Source of the DNA: Bacillota bacterium
Lineage (GTDB): Bacteria > Bacillota > Desulfotomaculia > Desulfotomaculales > JAJYZD01
Direction of reading: 5' to 3'
NCBI GenBank assembly: GCA_021800315.1
Contig: JAJYZD010000043.1
Span: 1-18,537, forward strand
DNA: 18,537 nucleotides
Positions 1 to 7,677 of this stretch are shown here, in pieces (the stretch's first letter is position 1; every line of letters begins with the position of its first letter). The notes beneath the pieces are model-generated. The model did not search any database. It saw only the letters and a program-made list of their open reading frames with translations, and was not told the DNA's origin. A program made the translations under genes and the position numbers.

Positions 1-330
1 CTGAGGCGGGTGATAGCGCGACATAGTTGTGCCCTTGCGAGCAACTTATACCGCTTTCCCGCCTTAAGACGCAGGCCCTTGGAGTTTCCTCCGCAAGCCC
101 CCGCCTTTAGGCGTGGGGTCTATGACCACTTTACTCCTCATCCTTGTGCAACGCCGGCGCCACGGAGTTGTCTCACCGGTCATTACCGTAGCCCTATTAT
201 ATGGCATAATCTTCGTGTCTTACAAGCGGCAAATTGTATCCGCCGGACCTTTGGGCCACTTGCGGGGAGGATTCGCGGAACAGGCGTCAAAAAGAGTTAG
301 CAAGGGCAGACCAGGGAGGGGAGTTGACTT
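1..330. other. Non-coding stretch ahead of the truncated aldolase gene
   Basis: I find no credible gene here. The short open frames on both strands overlap each other and show no family resemblance. The stretch holds the hairpin at 98-118 and, at its 3' end, a strong purine-rich ribosome binding site (about 313-323) serving the reading frame that starts at 331. AT-rich hexamers around 195-210 could be part of a promoter, but no matching -35 element lies at a suitable distance. Confidence 0.5.
98..118 (+). repeat. Hairpin resembling an IS200/IS605-type right end
   Basis: The arms CCCC-CGCC (98-105) and GGCG-T-GGGG (110-118) pair around a TTTA loop with one bulged T. Hairpins of this form, with a TTTAGGCG core followed by a G-run, are common just downstream of tnpB in IS200/IS605-family elements. 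No TnpB coding remnant is visible in the 97 bases available upstream, so this may be the edge of an element outside the window, a relic, or a coincidental hairpin. Confidence 0.35.
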
Positions 331-639
331 ATGGAAAACCGGCTGCGCGGGATATTCGCTCCGTTGTCCACGCCGTTCGACGCGTGGGAGGAGACCGATT
401 GGCCGCAACCGCGGGGCAAGTTGACCAAGTGGATGCGCACCGGGCTGTCCGGGGTGATGGTGCCAGGATCCAGCGGCGAGTTCCCGTACCTGGACCGGGA
501 GGAGAAGGAACGGCTCGTCGCCTTCGGGCGGGAGAACCCTCGCCGGGACAAAGCGGTCATAGCTTGTACGGGGTGCGGGTTAACCTGGGAGACCATCGGG
601 CTGACCACGCGTACAACATGCCCCGGAACACCGGAATAA
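331..639 (+). pseudogene. Truncated dihydrodipicolinate synthase-family aldolase
   Basis: The 102-residue product matches only the N-terminal third of the DapA/4-hydroxy-2-oxoglutarate aldolase family, which is normally about 290-300 residues. Visible landmarks are GIFAPLSTPFDA near residue 7, the substrate-loop motif VPGSSGEFPYL near residue 44, and AVIACTGCG followed by ETIGLT near residues 75-90. Just after ETIGLT the family similarity leaves this frame; the +1 frame briefly continues with a plausible HAYNM segment before homology ends. This suggests a frameshift combined with loss of the 3' two thirds. The missing part would include the Schiff-base lysine, so the product cannot be an active aldolase. 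The start ATG has a strong ribosome binding site seven bases upstream, so the 5' end is authentic. The remnant faces the convergent spoVB gene, which begins its 3' end 55 bases away. Confidence 0.65.
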
Positions 640-694
640 ACCTTTCGGCGACCGTTCCGGCGGAGGATGGCACCCTGGACGGGTATGGCGGCCT

Positions 695-2248
695 TCAGGC
701 GTACGGGCGGAACATCGCCAGCAAGCGGTGGATGTCTTCCCGCCGCAGGGTACGGGTCAGGAGCAAGGCGGATACGTAGGCCAGGGCGCCGCCGGCCAGC
801 ACGAAAAAGAGGGCCAGGGCCGGGAAAGCCGGATGGGCGAAGAGGACCTGCTTTAACCAGAAGACGACCACGCCCATAAGGGCGGCGCACAGGGCCGGCT
901 TGCCCAGCACCTCTTTCAGATCCAGGGACAGCCCGGTGATGTTGTGCACATCGGCCAGGTTCAGGCAGGCCATGAGGATGTAATGGAAGGCCAGGGCGGC
1001 GGCCGTCCCGCGGATGCCCAGGGCGGGTATGGCGGTGAGGTAATAGATGCCGGCGAGCTTGAAGACCGAGGCGATGACCAGGTTTTTGAAGGGGAGGAGG
1101 GGACGGCCCAGCCCCTGCAGGATGCCGGTCGAGGTTTGCACCAGGTAGAGGAAGATGCCCCCGGTGGCCATGATGAGCAAGGCGTCGCCCGCCGCGGGGT
1201 AGCCGAAGATGACGCCGGCCAGTTGCCGCGGCAGGAGCAGGAACAGGACCACCGCCGGAAAACCCACCAGCAGGGTCAGGCGGAAAGCCTCCTGGGTGCG
1301 GAACCGGATGACCGGATAGTTCTTTTGGGCCAGGGCGTCCGATACCGCGGGCAGGAGCGCGGTGGCCAGGGACACCGTGACGATGCTGGGTGTGAACAGA
1401 AGGGTTTCCGCTATGCCGGCCAGTTGGCCGTACACGGCGGTGGCCTTGTCCACACCGATGCCGGCTGCCACCAGGCGCTGGGGTATTAACAGGGCCTCCA
1501 CCGAAAACAGGCCCGTGGCTACGAAACGGGTCATCGTCACCGGGATGCCCAGGGCCAGGAGGCGCCTGGTTACCGAAGGGAGGCTTTCCCGGCCGCCGGA
1601 CGGCCGCCAACCCAGGCGGGGACGGCTGCGACTGTAGATGTAGACCATCAACCCCAAGCCCGCCGCTTCACCGGCGACAACGCCGAGGGACACGCCGGCC
1701 GTGGCATATTGGACGCCCAGCGGCAGGAGCATCGCGGCCAGGGCCAGGCCGGCGGAAAACCTGGTCACCTGCTCCAGGGCCTGGCTGGCCGCGGTGGGCC
1801 CCATGCGCTGCAGCCCCTGGAAAAAGCCGCGGAACGCGGAGCAAACCGCCACGATTACCGTGGCCGGGGCCAGGGCCATGAAGCTGTAATAGGCGCCGGG
1901 GTTGGGCAGGAAGCGTTGCAACAGCCGGGCGGGCAGGAGAAAGGGGACAACGCTGAACAACGTGCCCGTGACGACAAGATAGGCCAGGGCGACCTGGAAG
2001 ACGCGGTAGGCGCCGGCCAGGTTGTCCCGGGCCGCCTCCTCGGCCACCAGCTTGGCCACCGCCGTGGGCAGGCCCAGGGTGGCCACGACCAGCACCAGGA
2101 TATAGAAGGGGTAGACCATGGCGAAGAGTCCGACGCCTTCCGGTCTGATCAAACGGATCAGGAGGATCTGGTAGAGGAATCCGACCACCCGGTTGAAAAG
2201 GCTTGCCGCGACGAGTACCATGGTTCCGTGGACGAAGGATTGCGCCAT
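695..2248 (-). CDS. spoVB: SpoVB-like polysaccharide flippase (MOP/MATE superfamily)
   Basis: This is a polytopic membrane protein of about 517 residues with roughly 12-14 hydrophobic segments, the usual length for stage V sporulation protein B and related lipid-linked oligosaccharide flippases. The N-terminus reads MAQSFVHGT, then a hydrophobic helix, NRVVGF, IRPEGVGLF and LGLPTAVAKLVAEEAA. These match the signature blocks of Bacillus SpoVB, whose family role is to move cortex or peptidoglycan lipid intermediates across the membrane during spore formation. I chose the ATG at 2248 because GGAAGGG lies six bases upstream and the N-terminus then aligns with the family; a TTG at 2263 would add five residues. 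The gene is divergent from the EF-G-like gene, with about 220 bp between them in which I see no convincing promoter. It could be a paralogous flippase rather than the sporulation one, but sporulation is the likeliest role. Confidence 0.85.
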   Translation of the reverse strand: MAQSFVHGTMVLVAASLFNRVVGFLYQILLIRLIRPEGVGLFAMVYPFYILVLVVATLGLPTAVAKLVAEEAARDNLAGAYRVFQVALAYLVVTGTLFSVVPFLLPARLLQRFLPNPGAYYSFMALAPATVIVAVCSAFRGFFQGLQRMGPTAASQALEQVTRFSAGLALAAMLLPLGVQYATAGVSLGVVAGEAAGLGLMVYIYSRSRPRLGWRPSGGRESLPSVTRRLLALGIPVTMTRFVATGLFSVEALLIPQRLVAAGIGVDKATAVYGQLAGIAETLLFTPSIVTVSLATALLPAVSDALAQKNYPVIRFRTQEAFRLTLLVGFPAVVLFLLLPRQLAGVIFGYPAAGDALLIMATGGIFLYLVQTSTGILQGLGRPLLPFKNLVIASVFKLAGIYYLTAIPALGIRGTAAALAFHYILMACLNLADVHNITGLSLDLKEVLGKPALCAALMGVVVFWLKQVLFAHPAFPALALFFVLAGGALAYVSALLLTRTLRREDIHRLLAMFRPYA

Positions 2249-2471
2249 GATCATCCCTTCCAAGCCAGGCCTGTTCTTGAATGATATTCCAGTTGCGCGG
2301 ACGGTATGTGGTCCAAAACCGGTTGGGCGGCGCGCCGGGCGGAGCAGGAATTCAGCCGGGAACCGTAGAAGAAAGTTCTTTTAGTATCCAAGGATCCTAC
2401 TCTGGATGGTATCGCCAGATAAATTTAGAATGGTATGGGAAAATTATAGTAAGGGAAAAGGGGGCAATTTC

Positions 2472-4490
2472 TTGAAGGATTTTGAGACCGGGCGGATCCG
2501 CAATATCGGAATGGTTGCGCACAGCGGCGCCGGCAAGACCTCGCTGGTCGAGGCCATGCTCTTTCTCACCGGGGCCACCACCCGGCTGGGACGGGTGGAG
2601 GACGGCACCACCACCGGCGACTACCATCCGGAAGAGATCAGCCGCCGTATGACCATCCACGCCAAACCGGTTCCCTGCATCTGGCGGGATGTCAAACTCA
2701 ACATGGTGGATACGCCCGGCTATTCCGATTTTATCGGCGAAGTCCGGGGAGTCCTGCGGGTTGTGGACGCCGCCCTGTTCGTAGTCAGCGCCGTCGACGG
2801 GGTGGAGGTGCAGACCGAGATCATATGGGACCTGGCCGGCCAGACCAAAATGCCCCGGGCGGTTTTCATAAATAAGATGGACCGGGAAAACGCCAACTTC
2901 TACCGGGTGCTGGACGAACTCAAAGAGAAATTCGGCGCCAATTTCGTACCCTTCCAGGTGCCGATCGGTTCGGAGTCCTCTTTCAGCGGCTACGTGGACA
3001 TCATGGCCCAAAAAGCCTTCACCTTCGGCTCCGACGGCAAGCCCCGGGAGGCTCCCGTCCCCGGCGACCTGGCCGGACAGATGGCCGAATTCCGCGAGAA
3101 GCTGCTGGAAACAGCGGCCGAAGCGGACGACGAACTCCTGGCCAAGTACCTGGAAGGCGAAGAACTGACCGTGGAAGAAGTCCGGACCGGACTTCAAAAG
3201 GGCATGGAGAACTCGTCCTACGTACCGGTCCTGTGCGGGTCGGCCACCAGGAGCGTGGGAGTGGCCGCCCTCATGGACGTCATGGTCGATTTCTTCCCCG
3301 CCCCGCGGATGGAAGGGAACCGTCTGGCGGCGTTGGTGTTCAAGACGCTCGCCGACCCGTACGTCGGCAAGATGAATTTCATCCGGGTCTTCGGTGGACG
3401 CCTCAAGGCGGACAGCCCCCTTTACAACAGCACCCGGGAGAAGGGCGAAAAGATCGGCCAGATCTTCTACGTACGCGGCAAGAGCCAGGTGGCCGCGACC
3501 GAGGTTCCGGCCGGGGACCTGGCGGTTCTGGTAAAGCTGCAGGATACCGGCACGGCCGATACGCTGTGCGACAAGGAGAAGCCGGTGGTGTTGGCGGGGA
3601 TCGAGTTTCCGGTTCCCACCCTGTCGGTGGCCATGGAACCCAAGAGCAAGGGCGACGAGGATAAACTGGGCAACGCGGTGGCCAGGCTCCTGGAGGAAGA
3701 CCAGTGCGTCCGCGTGGAGAAGAACGTGGAGACCAAGGAAACCCTCCTCACCGGCATGGGTGAAATGCACCTGGACATCATGGTCGACCGGCTCAAGCGC
3801 AAGTACGCCGTGGAAGTGGTGACCAAAACGCCCCGGGTGCCCTACCGGGAAACCATCCGCCAGGAGGTCAAGGTGGAGGGGAAACACAAGAAGCAGACCG
3901 GCGGGCACGGTCAGTACGGTCACGTTTGGCTGCGCCTCGAGCCATCGGCGGAACGCTTTGTCTTCGGCGAAGAGCTTTTCGGCGGTTCGGTGCCGAAGAA
4001 CTACGTACCCGCGGTGGAGAAAGGTGTCCGGGAGGCTATGGCTGACGGCGTCCTGGCTGGTTACCCGGTTACCGGGGTGAAGGTGGTCCTGTACGACGGG
4101 TCGTACCATCCGGTGGATTCGTCCGAAATGGCGTTCAAGATCGCGGCCGGCATGGCGTTCAAAAAGGGTTCGCTAGCCGCCAAACCGGCTCTATTGGAGC
4201 CGATCGTCAACGTGGAGGTTCACGTGCCGGAACCCGCGATGGGGGACGTTATCAGCGATTTCAACACCCGGCGCGGCCGCGTCCTTGGTATGGAGGCCGC
4301 CGGGAAAGACAGCGTGGTCAAGGCCTCCGTGCCCATGACGGAAATGTACCGCTACACCATCGACCTGAAATCCATGACCCAGGGCAAAGGGTCCTTTACC
4401 ATGGCTTTCAGCAGTTACGAAGAGGTGCCCGGCCGGATCGCCGAGGACATTATCAAGAAAGCCAAGGCCGAGACCGAAGAGAAGAAGTAA
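2472..4490 (+). CDS. Elongation factor G-like translational GTPase (EF-G-2 type)
   Basis: This 672-residue protein has the full EF-G architecture: a G domain, domains II and III, and C-terminal domains IV and V. The P-loop is AHSGAGKTS (K22), G3 is DTPG (D80) and G4 is NKMD (134-137). GSAT lies near the end of the G domain. Canonical EF-G has AHIDAGKTT in the P-loop; the AHSG form and the following GRVEDGTTTGDY segment are typical of the divergent EF-G-2 or 'EF-G-like' branch seen in Thermus and many Firmicutes. That branch binds GTP and ribosomes, but its cellular job is poorly defined. I chose the TTG at 2472 because an AAAAGGGGG ribosome binding site lies seven bases upstream and the protein then begins at KDFETGRIRNIG, the usual family start; an ATG at 2406 lacks such a site. 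It is probably not the main fusA, which normally sits with rpsL/rpsG/tuf. Confidence 0.9.
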   Translation: MKDFETGRIRNIGMVAHSGAGKTSLVEAMLFLTGATTRLGRVEDGTTTGDYHPEEISRRMTIHAKPVPCIWRDVKLNMVDTPGYSDFIGEVRGVLRVVDAALFVVSAVDGVEVQTEIIWDLAGQTKMPRAVFINKMDRENANFYRVLDELKEKFGANFVPFQVPIGSESSFSGYVDIMAQKAFTFGSDGKPREAPVPGDLAGQMAEFREKLLETAAEADDELLAKYLEGEELTVEEVRTGLQKGMENSSYVPVLCGSATRSVGVAALMDVMVDFFPAPRMEGNRLAALVFKTLADPYVGKMNFIRVFGGRLKADSPLYNSTREKGEKIGQIFYVRGKSQVAATEVPAGDLAVLVKLQDTGTADTLCDKEKPVVLAGIEFPVPTLSVAMEPKSKGDEDKLGNAVARLLEEDQCVRVEKNVETKETLLTGMGEMHLDIMVDRLKRKYAVEVVTKTPRVPYRETIRQEVKVEGKHKKQTGGHGQYGHVWLRLEPSAERFVFGEELFGGSVPKNYVPAVEKGVREAMADGVLAGYPVTGVKVVLYDGSYHPVDSSEMAFKIAAGMAFKKGSLAAKPALLEPIVNVEVHVPEPAMGDVISDFNTRRGRVLGMEAAGKDSVVKASVPMTEMYRYTIDLKSMTQGKGSFTMAFSSYEEVPGRIAEDIIKKAKAETEEKK

Positions 4491-4620
4491 ACGGGGATAC
4501 CACCCCTTCGCCGGGGGATGTCCTCCCGACGCGAATCCAAGGTTGCGTTTAGGCGTGGAACGTCTTGGCCGGCCGGCTAAATAAGATGGAGATGAGCCGG
4601 GGAAAGAGGGCGGACGGAAC

Positions 4621-4932
4621 GTGGGGTTCGGTAAACGGAGCGAGTTGTGGCTAAAGATGATCACCGCGGTGATCATCGTGGGCGTGGCCTTTTTGGCCAC
4701 GCTCTTGCGGACGAGGCTCTGGTGGTCCGGGCACCGCGGCGTGCTGTTTCCGCATTTGTTGAGCAAACCTTCTTTTTGGCTGGTGGCGCTCCTGTCGGTG
4801 CTCCTGGGGCTCATATTCGGCCAGATCAAGGGGAATTTCCGACCCCTGGTGGCCATCCTGACCGTGGTCATCCTCTTCATTTTCATAGTGGGCATGGAAC
4901 TCTTGTTCCGCAGTCCCGGGGCATATGGTTAG
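4621..4932 (+). CDS. Small membrane protein of unknown function
   Basis: This 103-residue product has a positively charged N-terminus and three hydrophobic stretches: roughly residues 12-29 (ITAVIIVGVAFLATLL), 50-68 (PSFWLVALLSVLLGLIFG) and 74-93 (PLVAILTVVILFIFIVG). They suggest three transmembrane helices joined by short basic loops. The start is a GTG preceded by a purine-rich GGGGAAAGAGGG tract. I do not recognise a family. It lies 130 bp after the EF-G-like gene, and its stop is 54 bases before the aminotransferase start in the same frame, so co-transcription with the aminotransferase is likely. Codon use is high-GC like its neighbours, which supports a real gene. Confidence 0.65.
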   Translation: MGFGKRSELWLKMITAVIIVGVAFLATLLRTRLWWSGHRGVLFPHLLSKPSFWLVALLSVLLGLIFGQIKGNFRPLVAILTVVILFIFIVGMELLFRSPGAYG

Positions 4933-4946
4933 AAAGACAAGGGGAA

Positions 4947-4986
4947 AGAGAGGTGGAAGGCCGGGCCCGCCGGCCCGGCCGGAGCT
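4947..4986 (+). promoter_or_regulatory. Hairpin between the ribosome binding site and the TTG start of the aminotransferase
   Basis: A purine-rich tract, AGAGAGGTGGAA (4947-4958), is followed directly by a perfect inverted repeat with 9-bp arms (GGCCGGGCC at 4959-4967, GGCCCGGCC at 4972-4980) around a CGCC loop. GGAGCT and then the TTG start at 4987 follow. In linear form the better ribosome binding site is far from the start. If the 22-base hairpin folds out, the AGGTGG tract lies six bases from the TTG. The nearest alternative, GGAG at 4981-4984, is only two bases from the start. Confidence 0.45.
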
Positions 4987-5814
4987 TTGCCGGAACTGGT
5001 TTATTGGAACGGGCGCCAATTGGATCCCCGGACAGCATCCATTTCGATTAACGACCGCGGCTTCCTCTTCGGCGACGGCGTCTACGAGGTCATCCGGTCC
5101 TACAACGGCAAGCTTTTCAGCCTGGAAGAGCACCTGCGGCGGCTGGAACTGAGCATGGCGGCCCTGGACCTGGCCCGGCCGGAAACGGACCTGGCCGGCC
5201 TGATCCGTGAACTGTTCGCCAAGAGCGGTTTGTCCGACGCCAAGGTCTACCTGCAGATAACCAGGGGTTCCGAGCCCCGCAACCATCTCTTCAGCCTGGA
5301 CCTGGAACCCAACCTCTACATCAACGTCAGCCCGGCCCCGGCCGCGGCGGGGGAGTTGGGCCGGGTAAGCGCCGTCACGGTCCCCGACCTGCGCTGGCAC
5401 ATGTGCAACGTTAAGAGCACGTCTTTGGTCGCTAACATCATGGCCAAACACCGGGCCCGGCAGGCCGGCGCCCAGGACGCCGTCTTCGTTCGCGACGGCG
5501 TAGTGACGGAGGCTGCATCAAGCAACGTTTTCCTGGTGGAGGACGGATGTCTGTTCACCCATCCGGCGGATAACCACGTTCTGGCCGGGGTAACCAGAAA
5601 ACACGTCCTGGCCCTGGCCCGGGAGGCCGGAATACCGGTACGGGAGGAGAAGGTCGGCCGCGAACGCCTTAACGCCGCCACCGAGGTGTTTTTGTCCGAC
5701 ACGGTCCACGACGTCCACCCGGTGGTAAGGATTGATGGTCAGCCGGTCGGCGGGGGAACCCCGGGACCGGTGGCCGTCCGGCTCGCGGCCGCTTTTCGGG
5801 AGTTGACCAGCTAG
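4987..5814 (+). CDS. dat: D-amino-acid aminotransferase (class IV PLP enzyme)
   Basis: This 275-residue protein is full length for fold-type IV transaminases. It opens with ELVYWNG and DRGFLFGDGVYEV (near residue 30). The pyridoxal phosphate lysine is K143 in MCNVKSTSL. E175 in VTEAASSNVFLV is the family glutamate that contacts the cofactor ring nitrogen, and LAGVTR follows near residue 205. The RWHMCNVKS context resembles D-alanine transaminases more than branched-chain aminotransferases or PabC lyases. The likely reaction is D-alanine plus 2-oxoglutarate to pyruvate plus D-glutamate, supplying cell-wall precursors. Assignment among class IV enzymes from motifs alone is not certain. The TTG at 4987 is the only usable start, because the frame upstream runs without ATG, GTG or TTG to the stop of the preceding gene. 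It probably forms a unit with that small membrane protein. Confidence 0.85.
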   Translation: MPELVYWNGRQLDPRTASISINDRGFLFGDGVYEVIRSYNGKLFSLEEHLRRLELSMAALDLARPETDLAGLIRELFAKSGLSDAKVYLQITRGSEPRNHLFSLDLEPNLYINVSPAPAAAGELGRVSAVTVPDLRWHMCNVKSTSLVANIMAKHRARQAGAQDAVFVRDGVVTEAASSNVFLVEDGCLFTHPADNHVLAGVTRKHVLALAREAGIPVREEKVGRERLNAATEVFLSDTVHDVHPVVRIDGQPVGGGTPGPVAVRLAAAFRELTS

Positions 5815-5841
5815 AATCCGGACCTTTTTCGCTTGGGAGAG

Positions 5842-5875
5842 GGGAGGGGACCGGGCGCATGCCCGATCCCCTCCC
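5842..5875 (+). terminator. Strong GC hairpin after the aminotransferase gene
   Basis: GGGAGGGGA (5842-5850) pairs with TCCCCTCCC (5867-5875), and an inner GGGC/GCCC pairing (5853-5856 with 5861-5864) closes the loop. It sits 27 bases past the stop codon at 5814. No U-tract follows, so it is not a textbook rho-independent terminator. It could still attenuate transcription or protect the 3' end of the mRNA. Confidence 0.45.
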
Positions 5876-6049
5876 GGTCCGGAAGGCCTTGGGGGCGGGG
5901 TGGAGATGCGGCGTCCGGGTCGCAGGGCGTTCCCGTATTTCCGGGTGCTATTTTCCGTCCTGTCGCCATATCCTGTAGCGGCCGGTCCCTGGCAACCTGG
6001 GGCAGTGGAACTGCGCGAAAACTGTAACAATAAAGTCACAGACACCCGA

Positions 6050-6077
6050 TTGATTTTTCAGCCTGATGTGTTATAAT
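6050..6077 (+). promoter_or_regulatory. Sigma-A-type promoter of the GtrA gene
   Basis: TTGATT (6050-6055) and a perfect TATAAT (6072-6077) are separated by 16 bases. The predicted transcription start near 6084 is only about 11 bases before the ATG at 6095, so the leader would be very short. Confidence 0.65.
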
Positions 6078-6094
6078 GGAAAGAAAATGGGTAT

Positions 6095-6517
6095 ATGAGG
6101 CCTATGGTAATAAGTGAGTATTACTTACGGAAAAAACAGATTATCACCTTTATGCTGATCGGTGCGGGAAGTACTGTTTTTGACTTGGCCGTATTCAACG
6201 GTATCCTTTTGCGGCTGGGTATAGGAGCCATCAATGTGCTGCTGGCCAATTCGGCCGCCTTCGTGGTGACGAGCATAATAAAATACTTTGCGAACAATCG
6301 TTTTACTTTTGCCAATGTCCGCCAGATATCCTGGCTCAGAGGCGCTAAGTTCGTCTTAATCAGTTCCGGCACGTTCCTGGTATTTAACTGGATCCTGCTC
6401 GCGGCCCTGGCGTTGTTTCCGGCTACCCTGTTGCTTATCAACGGCATCAGGCTGGCCTTCGGCTTTGTCGGCGGAGGGGTGAACTTTGTCCTGTTCCGGT
6501 CCCTGGTGTTTTCCTGA
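6095..6517 (+). CDS. GtrA-family membrane protein
   Basis: This 140-residue protein has four predicted transmembrane segments, the size and layout of the GtrA family. Blocks visible are FMLIGAGSTVFDLAVFNGIL near the N-terminus, NSAAFVVTSIIKYFANNRFTF in the middle, and FGFVGGGVNFVLFRSLVF at the C-terminus. GtrA-like proteins are thought to help move undecaprenyl-phosphate-linked sugars across the membrane for surface polysaccharide or teichoic acid glycosylation. No glycosyltransferase partner lies beside it here, so the substrate is unknown. It appears to be a single-gene unit, with its own promoter at 6050-6077 and a terminator at 6543-6579. The ATG at 6095 has no clear ribosome binding site; an ATG at 6104 has GAGG only three bases upstream, so the true start could be either. 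Confidence 0.85.
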   Translation: MRPMVISEYYLRKKQIITFMLIGAGSTVFDLAVFNGILLRLGIGAINVLLANSAAFVVTSIIKYFANNRFTFANVRQISWLRGAKFVLISSGTFLVFNWILLAALALFPATLLLINGIRLAFGFVGGGVNFVLFRSLVFS

Positions 6518-6542
6518 CCTCGAATTCCTCTTGGCGCGCTTC

Positions 6543-6579
6543 GATTGCTTCCCCGGCGGGCGGGGAAGCAATCTTTTTT
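6543..6579 (+). terminator. Rho-independent terminator after the GtrA gene
   Basis: Perfect 12-bp arms GATTGCTTCCCC (6543-6554) and GGGGAAGCAATC (6562-6573) surround a seven-base loop and are followed by six T residues (6574-6579). Confidence 0.93.
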
Positions 6580-6628
6580 CATGAGCATGAGTTGCCCCGC
6601 GGCTTCCCGCATAGATTTGGAGTAACCC

Positions 6629-6667
6629 GGAGGTCGACCGGTGCGGGAAGGGGACATGCCCTCTTGA
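6629..6667 (+). promoter_or_regulatory. Possible eight-codon leader ORF overlapping the pit start
   Basis: GGAGG (6629-6633) lies seven bases before a GTG at 6641. That frame reads eight codons and stops with TGA at 6665-6667, overlapping the proposed TTG start of pit (6664-6666) as TTGA. Such an arrangement could couple translation of pit to the mini-ORF. The coding evidence for something this short is weak. Confidence 0.25.
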
Positions 6668-7668
6668 ACGGGCCGTGGTTGCTAATTGCCGTGATCATCC
6701 TGGGACTGGCCTTTGACTTCACCAACGGCTTTCACGATACCGCCAACCTTATTGCGACGCCATTGGCCACGAGGGCCCTGTCGCCATCCGGCGCGATCAT
6801 GCTGTCCTGCGCGTTGAACTTCGCGGGTGCCCTGTCCTTTACGGGTGTCGCCCAAACCGTGGGCGGGAAAATCACGGATCCCTTCAAGCTTCCCAACGGC
6901 CCGGTCATCGTCGCGGCCGCCCTCGCGGCGGCGATCACCTGGAACCTTTTTACCTGGTACCTGGGTCTGCCCAGCAGTTCCTCGCACGCCCTGGTGGGGG
7001 CGCTGGCCGGCGCCGTGCTGGCCGGACCGGGCTTTGGTGACATCAATTACAACGGATTTCTGAGCGTTGTCCAAGGGCTGGCGCTTTCCCCCGTTCTCGC
7101 TTTCCCGGCCGGCCTCCTGATCATGGCACTGATCAAGGTGTTGCTCGGAAAGGCGCCGCTTCACCCTACCAACAGAAGATTCCGGACCCTGCAGGTTTTC
7201 AGCGCCGCCGCGCAGTCTTTCGCGCACGGAACGAACGACGCCCAAAAGACGATGGGGGTCATAACCCTCGCCCTGGTGTCCGGCGGCTACCTGCACGCGT
7301 TGCTCGTGCCCTTCTGGGTCAAGCTTCTGGCGGCGGCGGGCATGGCCGCGGGAACGGGAAGCGGTGGCTGGCGGATCATCAAGACGGTGGGAACGGGGAT
7401 AACCAGGCTGGAGCCCGCCAGCGGTTTTTCCGCCGACCTGGGATCGGCGGCGGTCATCCTGAGCGCCACCTTTTTCCGGCTCCCGGTCAGTTCCACGCAA
7501 GTCATTTCCGCATCCATCCTGGGGGTGGGCACGGCCAGGCGGAGGTCGATGGTCAGGTGGGGCACGATGGTAAACATCGCCGCGGCCTGGTTGGCGACCC
7601 TCCCCGCGGCGGCGTTCCTGGCCGAGGGCTACTACCGGCTGCTCACGGCCCCGGGTGTGATCCGGTGA
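6664..7668 (+). CDS. pit: PiT-family inorganic phosphate transporter
   Basis: This 334-residue membrane protein has about ten hydrophobic segments and both halves of the PiT signature. The N-terminal repeat carries FDFTNGFHDTANLIAT (near residue 16) and SSSSHALVGALAG; the C-terminal repeat carries SFAHGTNDAQKTMGVI (near residue 183) and PVSSTQVISASILG. PiT proteins import metal-phosphate with H+ or Na+. The size is typical of the short bacterial form, which lacks the large cytoplasmic loop of eukaryotic members. I chose the TTG at 6664 because GGGAAGGGG lies upstream and the protein then begins just before the first helix. A TTG at 6592 is in frame but would add a poorly hydrophobic 24-residue extension with no ribosome binding site. 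The DUF47 partner follows nine bases after its stop, so the two are very probably co-transcribed. Confidence 0.9.
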   Translation: MNGPWLLIAVIILGLAFDFTNGFHDTANLIATPLATRALSPSGAIMLSCALNFAGALSFTGVAQTVGGKITDPFKLPNGPVIVAAALAAAITWNLFTWYLGLPSSSSHALVGALAGAVLAGPGFGDINYNGFLSVVQGLALSPVLAFPAGLLIMALIKVLLGKAPLHPTNRRFRTLQVFSAAAQSFAHGTNDAQKTMGVITLALVSGGYLHALLVPFWVKLLAAAGMAAGTGSGGWRIIKTVGTGITRLEPASGFSADLGSAAVILSATFFRLPVSSTQVISASILGVGTARRRSMVRWGTMVNIAAAWLATLPAAAFLAEGYYRLLTAPGVIR

Positions 7669-7677
7669 GAGGGGGCG

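Noticed and set aside
174..193. A 20-base near repeat of 18197-18216 (18 of 20 identical)
   Set aside because: One such match is about what chance allows across a window of this size, and the similarity does not extend on either side.
297..1610. A 437-codon minus-strand frame overlapping spoVB and the aldolase remnant
   Set aside because: It is rich in Pro, Gly, Arg and His, overlaps the clear spoVB frame on the same strand, and has no domain.
2397..4109. A 570-codon open frame antisense to the EF-G-like gene
   Set aside because: It mirrors a well-supported GTPase gene, and its product has no recognisable family and the odd His/Gly-rich composition of antisense frames in GC-rich DNA.
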